Shown here: one piece after another, positions 55,275-64,000 of the stretch | How the letters are laid out: each line of letters starts with the position of its first letter | How positions within the stretch are numbered: position 1 is the stretch's first letter | Source: Verrucomicrobiota bacterium | GTDB taxonomy: Bacteria; Verrucomicrobiota; Verrucomicrobiia; Opitutales; Opitutaceae | DNA length: 64,000 bases | Reading direction: 5' to 3' | Assembly (NCBI GenBank): GCA_016721945.1 | Contig: JADKHC010000003.1 | Span: 124,001-188,000 of the forward strand | Made by a program: the position numbers and the translations under genes | Notes under the pieces: generated by a model | Database searches by the model: none | Seen by the model: the letters and a program-made list of their open reading frames with translations, nothing else | Told to the model about the DNA's origin: nothing

Positions 55275-56618
55275 TTACATGCCTGGAAAGCCGCCCTTGG
55301 CCTTCATGGCTTCCATCTGGCGCATGGCTTTTTTCATGCCGCCGCCTTTGAACATTTTCATCATCTGCTGCATCTGCTGGAACTGTTTCATCAGCTGGTT
55401 GACTTCGACGATCTTGACACCCGAACCATCCGCTATGCGTTTGCGTCGGCTGCCATTGAGAATGTCGGGCTTGCGACGTTCCTGAATCGTCATCGCCTTG
55501 ATGATCGCTTCGGTGCGAGCAAGTTGTTTCTCGGCGCCGTCGGGGACCTGCATGCCGGACATGCCGGGCATCATGCCCATGATGCTCTGCATCGAGCCCA
55601 TTTTCTTGATCTGCTGCATCTGCGCGAGGAAGTCTTCGAGGTTGAAATCGGCCTTGCGGAGTTTTTCCGCCATCTTCTCGGCTTCCTTCTGATCGATGTT
55701 TTCCTGAGCGCGTTCGACGAGGGAGACGACGTCACCCATGCCGAGGATGCGCGAGGCGAGACGGTCCGGGTAAAAGTTATCGAAGTCGCCGGTTTTTTCG
55801 CCTGTACCTATGAACTTGATCGGTACGTTGGCGATGCTCTTGATCGAGAGCGCGGCACCACCGCGTGCGTCGCCGTCCATCTTGGTTAGAACGAGGCCGG
55901 TGAGCGCGAGGGCGTCGTGGAAAGCCTTGGCGACGTTGACGGCTTCCTGGCCGAGCGCGCCGTCAGCCACGAGGAAGATTTCGTCGGGCTGGATGCGGGC
56001 GCTGAGTTTTTTAACTTCTTCGATCAGGTCGGCGTCGATCTGGAGACGCCCAGCGGTGTCGAAGATAATCGCATCGGCCGTGGCAACGCGTGCGGCATCG
56101 AGGCCGGCGGCGCCGATCACGGGCACGTCCTTGGAAACACGGTCGCAGTAGAAACCGAGTTCTTCCTGCTTCGCGAGAATCTCAAGCTGGTCGATGGCGG
56201 CCGGGCGGTAGACGTCGCAGGCGACGACGAACGGACGATAGCCGCGCTTTTTGAGGAGCTTGCCGAGTTTGGCGGAAGAAGTGGTTTTACCCGAACCATG
56301 CAAACCCACCATAAGGACCTTGAGTGGGCGAGCGGTTGAAAGTGCGGTCGAACCTTCGCCGAGCAGGCGCACGAGTTCGTCGTGGATGATCTTGACGATC
56401 TGCTGACCGGGACTGACGCCCTTGAGCACATCCTGGCCGACGCATTGTGTTTGGACTCGTTCGACGAATTCGCGTGCGACCTTGAAGTGGACATCGGCGG
56501 CGAGTAGGGCGGTACGGACCTCTTTGAGGGTCTCCGCCATGTTTTCTTCCGTCAGTTTGCCGACGCCGCGGAGGTTGCGGAGGGCGTTGCCAAGTTTTTC
56601 AGTGAGCGATTCGAACAT
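55275..56618 (-). CDS. ffh: signal recognition particle protein
   Basis: 447-residue SRP54 GTPase that directs nascent membrane proteins to the translocon with 4.5S RNA and FtsY. NG domain: GLHGSGKTTSSAKL, DTAGRLQIDADL, TKMDGDARGG. The Met-rich M domain (about 300-447) has SIMGMMPGMSGMQ, RRKRIADGSG and a C-terminal MKKAMRQMEAMKAKGGF. Length is normal. No 4.5S RNA gene was seen. Confidence 0.96.
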   Translation of the reverse strand: MFESLTEKLGNALRNLRGVGKLTEENMAETLKEVRTALLAADVHFKVAREFVERVQTQCVGQDVLKGVSPGQQIVKIIHDELVRLLGEGSTALSTARPLKVLMVGLHGSGKTTSSAKLGKLLKKRGYRPFVVACDVYRPAAIDQLEILAKQEELGFYCDRVSKDVPVIGAAGLDAARVATADAIIFDTAGRLQIDADLIEEVKKLSARIQPDEIFLVADGALGQEAVNVAKAFHDALALTGLVLTKMDGDARGGAALSIKSIANVPIKFIGTGEKTGDFDNFYPDRLASRILGMGDVVSLVERAQENIDQKEAEKMAEKLRKADFNLEDFLAQMQQIKKMGSMQSIMGMMPGMSGMQVPDGAEKQLARTEAIIKAMTIQERRKPDILNGSRRKRIADGSGVKIVEVNQLMKQFQQMQQMMKMFKGGGMKKAMRQMEAMKAKGGFPGM

Positions 56619-56636
56619 GATGAAAAGCGGGGATTG

Positions 56637-56672
56637 AAACCGCTAATCCGCGCTAATCGACGCTAATTTCCA
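56637..56672. repeat. CGCTAAT array, copy 3
   Basis: GAAAC followed by CGCTAAT units ten bases apart and ending TTTCCAG, in the 5' region of ffh. The same layout is at 33220 and 34794. Confidence 0.65.
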
Positions 56673-56777
56673 GAAATGTGCCAATCGGATGGCAGTACAG
56701 TCGGCCACAAACCGGGCGGATCGGCGAAAATAAGTGTGGATAAGTGGTTTCAAAATCTGCGAAGCTGCACGCCTCAT

Positions 56778-57266
56778 ATGAACCCTGTTCTTAAGCTGTT
56801 ACTCGAAGGTGGCTGTCTGACGTCTGCGCAAATGGCGCAGGTCTCGGGCTTGCCCGAAGCCGAAGTCAATCAGCACCTGGAACAGTTGAAGAAAGATAAA
56901 ATCTTCCTCGGCTGGCGTCCGGTGCTCGATCTCTCGAACGAGGCCGCAGCAGCCTCGACCGTCCACGCCGTCATCGAAGTGAAGATCACGCCCGAGCGCG
57001 GCGGCGGTTTTAATCGGCTGGCCGAACGCATCGCGCGCTTCGACGAAGTCGAGTCCTGCTACCTGATGTCAGGTGGTTATGATTTGCTTGTTTTCGTGAA
57101 AGGACCGTCGTTGCAGAAAGTCGCGGGCTTTGTCTCGGAACGACTTTCGTCCATCGAAGGCGTGCTGTCCACGTCGACGCATTTCATGCTGCGTTGCTAT
57201 AAGGATCAGGGCTTCCTGCTCGGCACGGGCGAAGCGCCAAGCACGCGTCTCAACGTTGCTCCCTAA
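56778..57266 (+). CDS. Lrp/AsnC family transcriptional regulator
   Basis: 162 residues. N-terminal helix-turn-helix (about 5-50, LTSAQMAQVSGLPEAEVNQHL), then the RAM ligand domain (VHAVIEVKITPERGG, SCYLMSGGYDLLVFVKG). It probably senses an amino acid and controls the following aminotransferase, 24 bases downstream. ATG 56778 is preferred to the upstream start at 56676. Confidence 0.87.
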   Translation: MNPVLKLLLEGGCLTSAQMAQVSGLPEAEVNQHLEQLKKDKIFLGWRPVLDLSNEAAAASTVHAVIEVKITPERGGGFNRLAERIARFDEVESCYLMSGGYDLLVFVKGPSLQKVAGFVSERLSSIEGVLSTSTHFMLRCYKDQGFLLGTGEAPSTRLNVAP

Positions 57267-57290
57267 CCAATCCAAAGGAGAACGTATCCG

Positions 57291-58472
57291 ATGAGCACCG
57301 ACCCTAAACGTTGGGTGGCGGGCCACGTGGCCACGCTGCCCAAGAGCGGCATTCGCGATTTCTTCGAACTGGTCGCCAAGATGAAAGGCCAGGACGTCAT
57401 TTCGCTCGGCGTAGGCGAACCCGATTTCGTAACGCCCTGGCACATCCGCGAAGCAGCGATTTTCGCTCTCGAACGCGGGAAAACTTACTACACCTCAAAC
57501 CTTGGTTTGATCGAATTGCGCCGCGCGATCTCGAAGTACGTCGAGGATCATTTCAGCGTGAGCTACCGGCCAGAAGATCAAGTGATTGTGACGGTCGGCG
57601 TTTCTGAGGCGCTCGACATCGCATTCCGCGCGTTCTGCAACCCCGGCGACAAGGTGATGTTTCACCAGCCGTGTTACGTCTCGTACAGCCCGAGTGTCAC
57701 GCTCGTGCACGGACAAGCCATCGCGGTGCCAACCTACGCAAAGGATAACTTTGCTTTGACCGCTGAGGCACTGCGCGCCGCGTGGCAACCGGGAGCAAAA
57801 ATCCTCATGCTCAACCTTCCGTGTAATCCCACGGGCGGCACGTGTACGCGCGAGCAGTTGGAAAAGATCGCGGAGTTTTGCCGCGAGAAAGACCTGCTTG
57901 TTTTTAGCGACGAGATTTATTCTGAGCTCACGTTCGAAGGCACGCACACGAGCATCGCAAGTTTGCCTGGCATGGCCGAGCGCACGATTTTCCTGCACGG
58001 ATTTTCGAAGGCGTTCGCGATGACCGGTTGGCGCATCGGCTACGCTTGCGGCCCGGCGGTGCTCATCGACGCGATGATGAAGGTCCACCAATACGCGATG
58101 ATGTGCGCCTCGATTATCGCGCAGGAAGCGGCGATTGAAGCATTGCAACGCGGCTGGGACAGCGTGCTCAAAATGCGCGAACAGTATCATCGGCGTCGCG
58201 ATCTCGTCGTGCGTCGTTTCAACGAAATCGGACTGAAGTGTCACATGCCGCGTGGTTCGTTTTACGCGTTTCCCGATATCACCGCGACCGGCTTGAACGA
58301 AAAAGATTTTGCCGTCGGCCTACTTGAAAAAGAAAAAGTCGCCGTCGTTCCGGGCGCGGCCTTTGGGGATAATGGCCGCGGCCACGTGCGCGCTTGCTTC
58401 GCCACCAGCTACGAACAACTCATCGAGGCCTGCAACCGCGTCGAGCGGTACGTGCAGGGAATCAAGAAGTAA
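57291..58472 (+). CDS. class I/II aminotransferase, PLP-dependent
   Basis: 393 residues. PLP-binding patterns: GVGEPDFVTPWHIREAA, YTSNLGLIELRRAISKYV, NLPCNPTGGT, DEIYSELTFEG, and the Schiff-base Lys in HGFSKAFAMTGWRIGYACG. It resembles aspartate/N-succinyl-DAP type aminotransferases; the substrate cannot be assigned by eye. A strong ribosome site (AAAGGAG) precedes it. It probably shares a transcript with the Lrp-type regulator. Confidence 0.92.
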   Translation: MSTDPKRWVAGHVATLPKSGIRDFFELVAKMKGQDVISLGVGEPDFVTPWHIREAAIFALERGKTYYTSNLGLIELRRAISKYVEDHFSVSYRPEDQVIVTVGVSEALDIAFRAFCNPGDKVMFHQPCYVSYSPSVTLVHGQAIAVPTYAKDNFALTAEALRAAWQPGAKILMLNLPCNPTGGTCTREQLEKIAEFCREKDLLVFSDEIYSELTFEGTHTSIASLPGMAERTIFLHGFSKAFAMTGWRIGYACGPAVLIDAMMKVHQYAMMCASIIAQEAAIEALQRGWDSVLKMREQYHRRRDLVVRRFNEIGLKCHMPRGSFYAFPDITATGLNEKDFAVGLLEKEKVAVVPGAAFGDNGRGHVRACFATSYEQLIEACNRVERYVQGIKK

Positions 58473-58552
58473 CCAATTATTTAGACCGCGAAGTTGCTCC
58501 TTGGAAGGATTTCCTTGGCGCTCTTCGCGGTCTTTGTGTTTATATAACCATC

Positions 58553-60055
58553 ATGTCCCGTACTGTAGCCATTGTAGGCCGACCCAATGTTGGCAAAAGC
58601 CGCCTTTTCAATCGATTGGCGCGGAAACGCATTTCCATCGTTCACGACCAGCCTGGCATCACGCGCGACGTGATCTCGACCTTTATCGAGGAAGACGCCT
58701 ATACGCTGCTCGACACCGGCGGCATCGGCCTGAAAGAGGGCGCCACACGCGCCGACATCATCAAGGCCTCCGAGCTTCAAGTGGAGTTCGCTATCGAGAC
58801 CGCGCCAGTAATCCTTTTCGTTCTTGATGGCCTCTCCGGCGTGAGCGCGCTCGACGAGCGCATCGCAGGCAGTCTGCGTCGCAGCGGGAAAAAGATAATC
58901 CTCGTAGTTAACAAGGCCGACTTCGGTGACGAAAAAGTCGAGCAATCCGATATCTACAAACTCGGCCTCGGCGAACCGTTGCATGTATCCGCCGAACATG
59001 GACGCAACGAAGACTATCTGCGAGAAGCGATCCGTGACCGCCTCGGGCCGTTACCAGTCGAAACAGATGGCAGCACTAAATCCGCCACCGATCCGCTCTG
59101 CGTGTGCTTTATCGGTCGCCCGAATGTCGGTAAATCTTCGCTCGGCAACCGGCTGCTCAATAGCGAGCGACTGATCGTCAGCGATGTGCCCGGCACGACG
59201 CGCGATTCGGTCGAAGTGGACTTCAAGTTTCGCGGCCGCGACCACGAGTTGCATCCGTTTAAGTTGATCGACACCGCAGGCATCAAAGCCGCGACCAAAC
59301 TCGCATCGCCAGTCGAATATTTTTCCCGTCTCCGCGCACTCGATTCCATCCAGCGCACCGACGTGGTTTTCCTCGTACTCGACGCGCTCGACGGCGTGAC
59401 GCAACAGGACAAAGCCATCGCCGGCGAAGCGATCAAAGAGCGCAAGCCCATCGTGATCGTTGTCAACAAGTGGGACTTGGTGCGCAAGGCCTTCGCCAAA
59501 ACCGAAGGACTCGCTGGATACAAAAGCGAACGCGATTACCGCGAGAAGTACGAGAAGGCACTTTTCGAGCGCTTGTTCTTTACGCCTGGTTCGCCATTGA
59601 TCTTTGTGTCGGCCATGAACGGTTACGAAGTTGACCGCATGCTCAACGCCGCCGTGCAACTCAACCGCACGCTCGACCGCAAACTACCGACCGCAAAACT
59701 CAACGAAACGCTGGCTTATCTCGCCGAACGCACACCACCGCCAGCTGTCAGTGGCCGCCGTTTCCGTGTGTATTATGCGACGCAGACGGGCACCCGTCCG
59801 TTCCGCGTGAAGATGTTCTGCAACCGCGAAGAAAAGCTAACCGAACAATATCGCCGATACCTGGAATCTGGTTTGGTCAAAGAGTTCGGCCTCGACGGCT
59901 GTCCGATCTATTTCGATCTCGTCGGTAAGGACCGTTACGCCGACGGCACACGGCCGATCCCTCAGTCCAAAGAAGAATTCCACAAACCGAAGTGGAAGCA
60001 AAACGAGGAAAAGGATAACGACAGCTCCGACTCTTCGCAAACACTGGAAGATTAA
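58553..60055 (+). CDS. der: ribosome biogenesis GTPase Der
   Basis: 500 residues with two GTPase domains: G1 GRPNVGKSRLFNRL, DTGGIG, NKAD; and GRPNVGKSSLGNRL, DTAGIKAATKL, NKWD. A KH-like C-terminal domain follows (VYYATQTGTRPFRVKMFCN). Der acts in 50S subunit assembly. The tail after about 475 is Lys/Asp/Glu-rich, a common extension. ATG 58553 is used; the frame is open further upstream. Confidence 0.95.
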   Translation: MSRTVAIVGRPNVGKSRLFNRLARKRISIVHDQPGITRDVISTFIEEDAYTLLDTGGIGLKEGATRADIIKASELQVEFAIETAPVILFVLDGLSGVSALDERIAGSLRRSGKKIILVVNKADFGDEKVEQSDIYKLGLGEPLHVSAEHGRNEDYLREAIRDRLGPLPVETDGSTKSATDPLCVCFIGRPNVGKSSLGNRLLNSERLIVSDVPGTTRDSVEVDFKFRGRDHELHPFKLIDTAGIKAATKLASPVEYFSRLRALDSIQRTDVVFLVLDALDGVTQQDKAIAGEAIKERKPIVIVVNKWDLVRKAFAKTEGLAGYKSERDYREKYEKALFERLFFTPGSPLIFVSAMNGYEVDRMLNAAVQLNRTLDRKLPTAKLNETLAYLAERTPPPAVSGRRFRVYYATQTGTRPFRVKMFCNREEKLTEQYRRYLESGLVKEFGLDGCPIYFDLVGKDRYADGTRPIPQSKEEFHKPKWKQNEEKDNDSSDSSQTLED

Positions 60056-60084
60056 GAATCAAGTATCGGTGTTCACTATGTTTT

Positions 60085-60172
60085 CCATTCTGAACGTAGT
60101 GAAGAATCCACTTGGATGATGCTGAAACTTATTGCGGAATCTCGCAGGAATTTTCGCGACACTCAGAATGAC
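60085..60172. repeat. dispersed inverted repeat, CATTCTGAACG...GAAGAATCC family
   Basis: The left arm (60085-60109) and the right arm (60147-60172, ending CAGAATGAC) are inverse matches with some mismatches. The family is widespread in bacteria. Its right arm runs into the presumed fmt start. Confidence 0.65.
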
Positions 60173-61169
60173 AAAACACGCTGCAAGACCGCTTCGCCTC
60201 GTTTTCATGGGTTCTGACCCGATCTCATTGCCGCTCCTAAACTGGCTGGCAGGCGAGGGGAAGACGTTGGCGGAAGTGATTGGTGTATTCACGCAGCCAG
60301 ATCGCCCGGTCGGACGCGGGCAAAAAATCACGGCCAACGCGATCAAGACCTGGGCGCTCGAACGCAACTTGCCGGTTTTTCAACCGGAGAAATTAACTGA
60401 AGACGTACGCCAGCAACACGCCGCATTCGGTGCAGACGTCGCACTCGTGATGGCCTACGGCCAGATCCTGAAGGACGATTTCATCGCAACGCCACGGCTC
60501 GGCACGCTCAATCTTCACGCTTCAATCCTTCCGAAATATCGCGGCGCATCGCCAATCCAGACGGCCATCGCAAGCGGGGAGACCGAGACGGGAGTCTCGT
60601 TAATGCGCATCGTTCGCAAACTCGACGCCGGACCGGTGGCCGATGTTGAGTGCGTATCTATCCAGAAACTGGATACAGCAATCGAAATCGAAAGTAAGCT
60701 AGCCGCTGCATGCGTACCGCTGCTGGCCAGAACGCTGCCCAAACTCAGCGCAGGGACATTAGAATTCGTTGCCCAGGACGAAGCGAAGGCGACCTTTTGC
60801 CGTAAATTGGTGAAAGCCGACGGCGTATTGGATTTTTCGTTACCCGCAGCGAAGTTGGCCGCACACATCAACGGACTTTTCCCGTGGCCAGCATGCACCG
60901 TCGAAATAAACGGCCAGTTAATAAAAATCGGCCAGGCCGAAGAAGAGGTTAACAAAAACGAAAATAATCTATTCGCGCCCGGCGTGATTCTAAAGGCAGA
61001 CCGAAACGGATTATTCGTAGCCACGGACGGAGGCATCCTGAAATTACTCAGACTACAACGACCAGGCGGAAAGATGTTGGCTGCGTCCGATTTTCTCCTC
61101 GGATTCCCAATTCAAGAGGGCGCACAACTGACAACACAAACCATGCCAGCGCTACTAAGGAACCCGTAG
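60168..61169 (+). CDS. fmt: methionyl-tRNA formyltransferase
   Basis: 333 residues. Fmt motifs: LRLVFMGSDPISLPLL, FTQPDRPVGRGQK, NLHASILPKYRGASPIQTAI with the catalytic Asn/His, and a C-terminal OB-like tRNA-binding domain. It formylates Met-tRNAfMet. The frame is open from 60132, but those residues are translation of the dispersed repeat, so ATG 60168 is taken. Confidence 0.94.
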   Translation: MTKHAARPLRLVFMGSDPISLPLLNWLAGEGKTLAEVIGVFTQPDRPVGRGQKITANAIKTWALERNLPVFQPEKLTEDVRQQHAAFGADVALVMAYGQILKDDFIATPRLGTLNLHASILPKYRGASPIQTAIASGETETGVSLMRIVRKLDAGPVADVECVSIQKLDTAIEIESKLAAACVPLLARTLPKLSAGTLEFVAQDEAKATFCRKLVKADGVLDFSLPAAKLAAHINGLFPWPACTVEINGQLIKIGQAEEEVNKNENNLFAPGVILKADRNGLFVATDGGILKLLRLQRPGGKMLAASDFLLGFPIQEGAQLTTQTMPALLRNP

Positions 61170-61666
61170 GCAAACGGTCCCGGCCGAACCAGCATTAGAC
61201 ATAATATTTATTGTGCGTAAAGTACTGCAAGACGTTGATTATCAACATTAGTGCTTGTCGCACAGTGTCCAAATTGTACTGACATCTTTGGCCTAAATGT
61301 CCTGACATTTACCCTAATTCCACTGACATTTGGCGCGAAGTTTCCCTAATTCCACTGACAAATGATGCAGCCCTCCGAAGAAACGGGCGTTGATTTGGGC
61401 TAATTTCTAACGAAGGCGCCGCGCAGATTGATTTTCCGGATAGCCTGGGCCTCAATTCTCGTGATATTTAGGGCGAGATTACACTGTAGGATTCCCCCCT
61501 CCTTGATTCACGGAGTATACACACGACATCGCGACGGCGAGCCCGCCGCCGGATCCTGAGTTGTGGTTTGATAAAGTGGCATTTGGGTACTGATTGAAAT
61601 TCTGAGGGCCATTCCTGCCTTTACCTCGTTGCCTGCAACGTTACAATTAATGGAAAGAAACACGCT
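61170..61666. other. non-coding region with IS21-like end repeats
   Basis: 497 bases with no supportable gene. At 61269-61360 there are four copies of CC(C)TAA(A/T)...CTGACA spaced 20-32 bases apart. The repeated TGTCAG cores (on the minus strand) resemble multiple repeats at IS21-family ends. A relic of such an element is likely. The rest shows nothing. Confidence 0.55.
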
Positions 61667-61909
61667 ATGAATTACCTCGAGTTCAAAGCACTGTTTAACG
61701 AAGAAAAAAACGTGGCGCGCGATATGTTGTTACGAGTAATGCCTGATGCGGATCTGCCTTGGTTTTTCAGTGAACTTTTCGAAGCCGCATGTACCGGATA
61801 CCCCTGCAAAAACCCTTTATTGAATCCTAAGTTATGGCTCCGTCAGATCACATGCAAAGTGATCGTTAAGTTTGTCGTTTTTGGTCGTCAAAATCCCGAC
61901 CATAACTAG
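61667..61909 (+). CDS. short orphan ORF
   Basis: 80 codons, MNYLEFKALFNEEKNVARDM, then aromatic-rich WFFSELFEAACTGYP and a basic C-terminus. A plausible ribosome site (GGAAAG) is near. No family recognised, and codon use gives no strong support. Confidence 0.35.
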   Translation: MNYLEFKALFNEEKNVARDMLLRVMPDADLPWFFSELFEAACTGYPCKNPLLNPKLWLRQITCKVIVKFVVFGRQNPDHN

Positions 61910-62251
61910 TCGGAAGGCCCAACGGTCCACTTCCCTTCACGGCCTTAGCGCGAGGACTTATTAAAATGTCAATTAGCGTTAGTCCTAGACATCGCTGCCA
62001 ATGGGCTTACCCACCTTCGTTTCGGTTTATCTTGAACACTCGGTAAGGCGGCTCACGGGATTTTGTTACACCTTTGTGTCGTGGATAATCGGAGATTGCG
62101 GTCTGTCGGCTTTTGTGTTTTGACAACGATTCCAGCCATGACCCCGGAGGTATTAAAAGATAGCAAATACGGCGCATTGCCGCGCAGACGTGTTTCACGT
62201 GCTCTCGGATGGAACGCCCTCTTAAACCATTAGGTTAGACTAACCCCACCG
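61910..62251. other. 342-base non-coding region before the sbcD-like gene
   Basis: AT-rich with no ORF I can support. A short minus-strand frame (62007-62198) is not convincing. It probably contains the promoter of the nuclease genes, but I can point to no clear -35/-10 pair. Confidence 0.5.
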
Positions 62252-63488
62252 ATGTTCCGCTTCATCCATTCTGCAGACTGGCAACTTGGTGCCAGGTTTT
62301 CTCAATTTGGGATGCGGGGTGAAAAATTGCGAGAAGCCAGGCTGGCCACGTTAAAGCGAGTACTTGAACGTGCCAACCAGCTCGCCGTCGATGCGTTTCT
62401 TGTCGCAGGAGACTTGTTCGATGATAATCAAGTCGACGCGGTTCTAGTGGAAGCTGCCATCGGCCTCTTCCGCAACCACCCCACGCTCCCGATCTATATC
62501 CTACCGGGAAACCATGACCCATACATTACAGGACCCAACTGTGTATGGAATCGCAGGCCGTTCCTAAACGCGCCTGCAAATGTTCATGTTATTCGCGAAG
62601 CCGGCGTCGTCGATTTGGAAGAAAATGTATTCCTCCTCGCGTCGCCTCTGCATCAGAAACTCTCGACCACCGATCCCAGCCTGAAACTTGTCGAACTCGC
62701 TGCGAAGCTCCCTGCCGACGCGATCAAGATTGGCATCACCCACGGCGCGCTCGCCATCGAGTCCAAGCATCAGCCCAACGATTTCCCTATCGCGCTCAAC
62801 GCCGCCACCCGCGCCGGCCTCGACTATCTTGCCATCGGCCACTGGCACAACTGGCTCGCAGATACCGATGGCGGCAAGATCGTGATGCCGGGCACTCCCG
62901 AGCCCGACCGCTTTACCAACGACGACAGCGGTCATGTCGCCCTGGTGGAGATCGATTCGCCCGGCCAGCCGGCACGCGTGCAAAAGCTCCCAGTCGCTAC
63001 CCTCACCTGGCGGGCATTCACCTTTGATTTCCTCAGCCCTGAAGCCTCGCGCACAAGCCTCGCCGCCTCTCTCGCCGAACTCACCCCACCGCCAACACGG
63101 TCTTGCGTCATCTCACGGCACCGCCTCACCAGCCCTGGTCCCCGAAACCCGGGCTTGGCTCTGATGCCTGTCGCTCTTTCTTGTCGGCCATTGTCCGACG
63201 AATTCGCGTTGTGCTGACGCCTGCCGAACTCGCAGACCTTCGAGCCCGGCACCCCATTCCCGCCCAAGTCTGGCTGACATCGATCGCCTCGAAACCTGCG
63301 GCCAAGTTGCGGCAGCCGTTCATCCCCACCACAGCAGCCCAACCACGCCACCCACGCCGCCGATCACCCTTGCCGAGGCTCAATCCCTCCTCGCTCCTGC
63401 CAAAATCGATTTGACGCAGCTCACCCCCACGTGGTTTGCCCAACTTCGCCAGACGGTCTTCCAGAGTTTGCAGGAGGTGACCTCGTGA
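62252..63488 (+). pseudogene. SbcD/Mre11-like metallophosphoesterase, frameshifted C-terminus
   Basis: N-terminal nuclease part is intact (to about 63090): FIHSADWQLGARF, VAGDLFDDNQVD, LPGNHDPY, ITHGAL, AIGHWHNW, the conserved metal ligands of the SbcD/YhaO class. After LAELTPPP the expected C-terminal part continues in other frames (SPALVPETRAWL, VVLTPAELADLRARHPIPAQV, then ITLAEAQSLLAPAKIDLTQL), ending in the TGA at 63486-63488 that overlaps the next gene. Several one-base shifts between 63090 and 63280 break it. It may be a true lesion or sequence error. Confidence 0.75.
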
Positions 63489-64000
63489 TCCTCCACTCGC
63501 TTGAACTCACACACGTCGGGCGCTTCCGCGACACAGTCCGGCTGGGTCCATTAACCCCGGGATTGAATGTCCTCTCCGCACCCAACGAGGCAGGCAAGTC
63601 CACTGCGCTCCATGCTGCCGCCCGCGCGCTTTTCGACCGACATTCCACGCGCAGTGAGGAGATCAAGGCATTACAACCCGCCGGTACCGCCCTCGCTCCG
63701 CGCGTTGTCGTCGAGTTTGAGACTCACGCCGGCCGCTTCCGCCTCGCCAAAACTTTTCTGCAAAAACCCGAATGCCATCTCCACCAGCAGCGTACCGGCG
63801 TTTGGGAGTTGATTGCAGAGGCTGATGCCGCCGACCAACGGGTACAGTCGCTCCTGCAGTCTTCACTCCCCGGCCGCGGTGCCACCAAGTCAGAGCACTG
63901 GGGCTTTCTCGGCTTCCTTTGGGCCCGCCAAGGTGAACCCACCACGTGGCCGGGACTCGACGACGCCGACGTCGGCCAACGCATTCGCGCTCGACTCGCC
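63485..64000 (+). CDS. SbcC/YhaN-like AAA ATPase (partial, runs off window)
   Basis: GTG 63485 overlaps the preceding stop (GTGA). The 172 codons to the window edge stay open: HSLELTHVGRFRDTVRLG, LSAPNEAGKSTALHAAARAL (Walker A variant APNEAGKST), then GFLGFLWARQGEP. The order nuclease-ATPase matches SbcDC/Rad50-Mre11-like pairs. A coiled coil and the Walker B half would lie beyond the window. Confidence 0.85.
   Translation, partial: MILHSLELTHVGRFRDTVRLGPLTPGLNVLSAPNEAGKSTALHAAARALFDRHSTRSEEIKALQPAGTALAPRVVVEFETHAGRFRLAKTFLQKPECHLHQQRTGVWELIAEADAADQRVQSLLQSSLPGRGATKSEHWGFLGFLWARQGEPTTWPGLDDADVGQRIRARLA

Noticed and set aside
62007..62198. 63-codon minus-strand ORF before the sbcD-like gene
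   Set aside because: No ribosome site, no family pattern and low-quality composition.

Overview
The window looks like a chromosomal segment of a Verrucomicrobiota bacterium, most likely from the Opitutae/Opitutaceae. This is inferred from gene content and protein style, with no database search. The pointers are an Alternative Complex III operon fused to a cbb3 oxidase operon, large secreted lipoproteins with Gly-rich starts, a CE7 esterase ending in a Gly-rich/hydrophobic/Arg sorting tail, and a very large hybrid sensor kinase.

Layout. 1-1935: the end of a lipoprotein-export type ABC transporter. 2156-13716: a respiratory operon, actABCDEF then ccoS-ccoN-ccoO and a monoheme ccoP-like gene, nearly all overlapping or a few bases apart; it would carry electrons from quinol to oxygen. 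13817-18334: holB and tmk on the minus strand, then an ExbB/ExbD/TonB-type set on the plus strand with a four-helix-bundle cassette inside it. 18391-21315: tRNA-Ala with a 2.7 kb integrated element of five genes, every junction a 4-base ATGA overlap, and the relic of a second integrase at its right end. 21645-32795: ordinary genes (lipoproteins, rsmA, trpC, mazG, xerC/D-like, menA-like, an L,D-transpeptidase, asd) with several families of dispersed palindromes between them.

32897-39263 is an accessory island behind tRNA-Val. It holds an integrase stump, an IS4-type element, a decayed IS3-type element with an IS1380-type element inserted in it, and a vapBC pair bracketed by integron attC-like structures and followed by a lipoprotein gene. 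39376-44610 is a 1744-residue sensor kinase with three repeated extracytoplasmic modules. 45489-55178 is a probable polysaccharide-degradation cluster: three tandem paralogous glycosidase-like lipoproteins, two of them broken by single-base shifts, and a divergent acetyl-xylan-esterase-like enzyme. 55275-61169 is housekeeping: ffh, an Lrp/AsnC regulator, an aminotransferase, der and fmt. 61170-64000 has an IS21-like end remnant, a small orphan ORF and an SbcD/SbcC-like nuclease pair that runs off the window.

Several genes are disrupted by one-base shifts, some at short homopolymers (22709-23435, 48032-50577, 50685-53200, the IS genes, 62252-63488). Some of these may be sequence errors and not true decay, so broken-gene calls are given with that caution. 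The most unusual items are the ATGA-coupled mini-element in tRNA-Ala, the attC-like sites around vapBC, and the triple-module sensor kinase.
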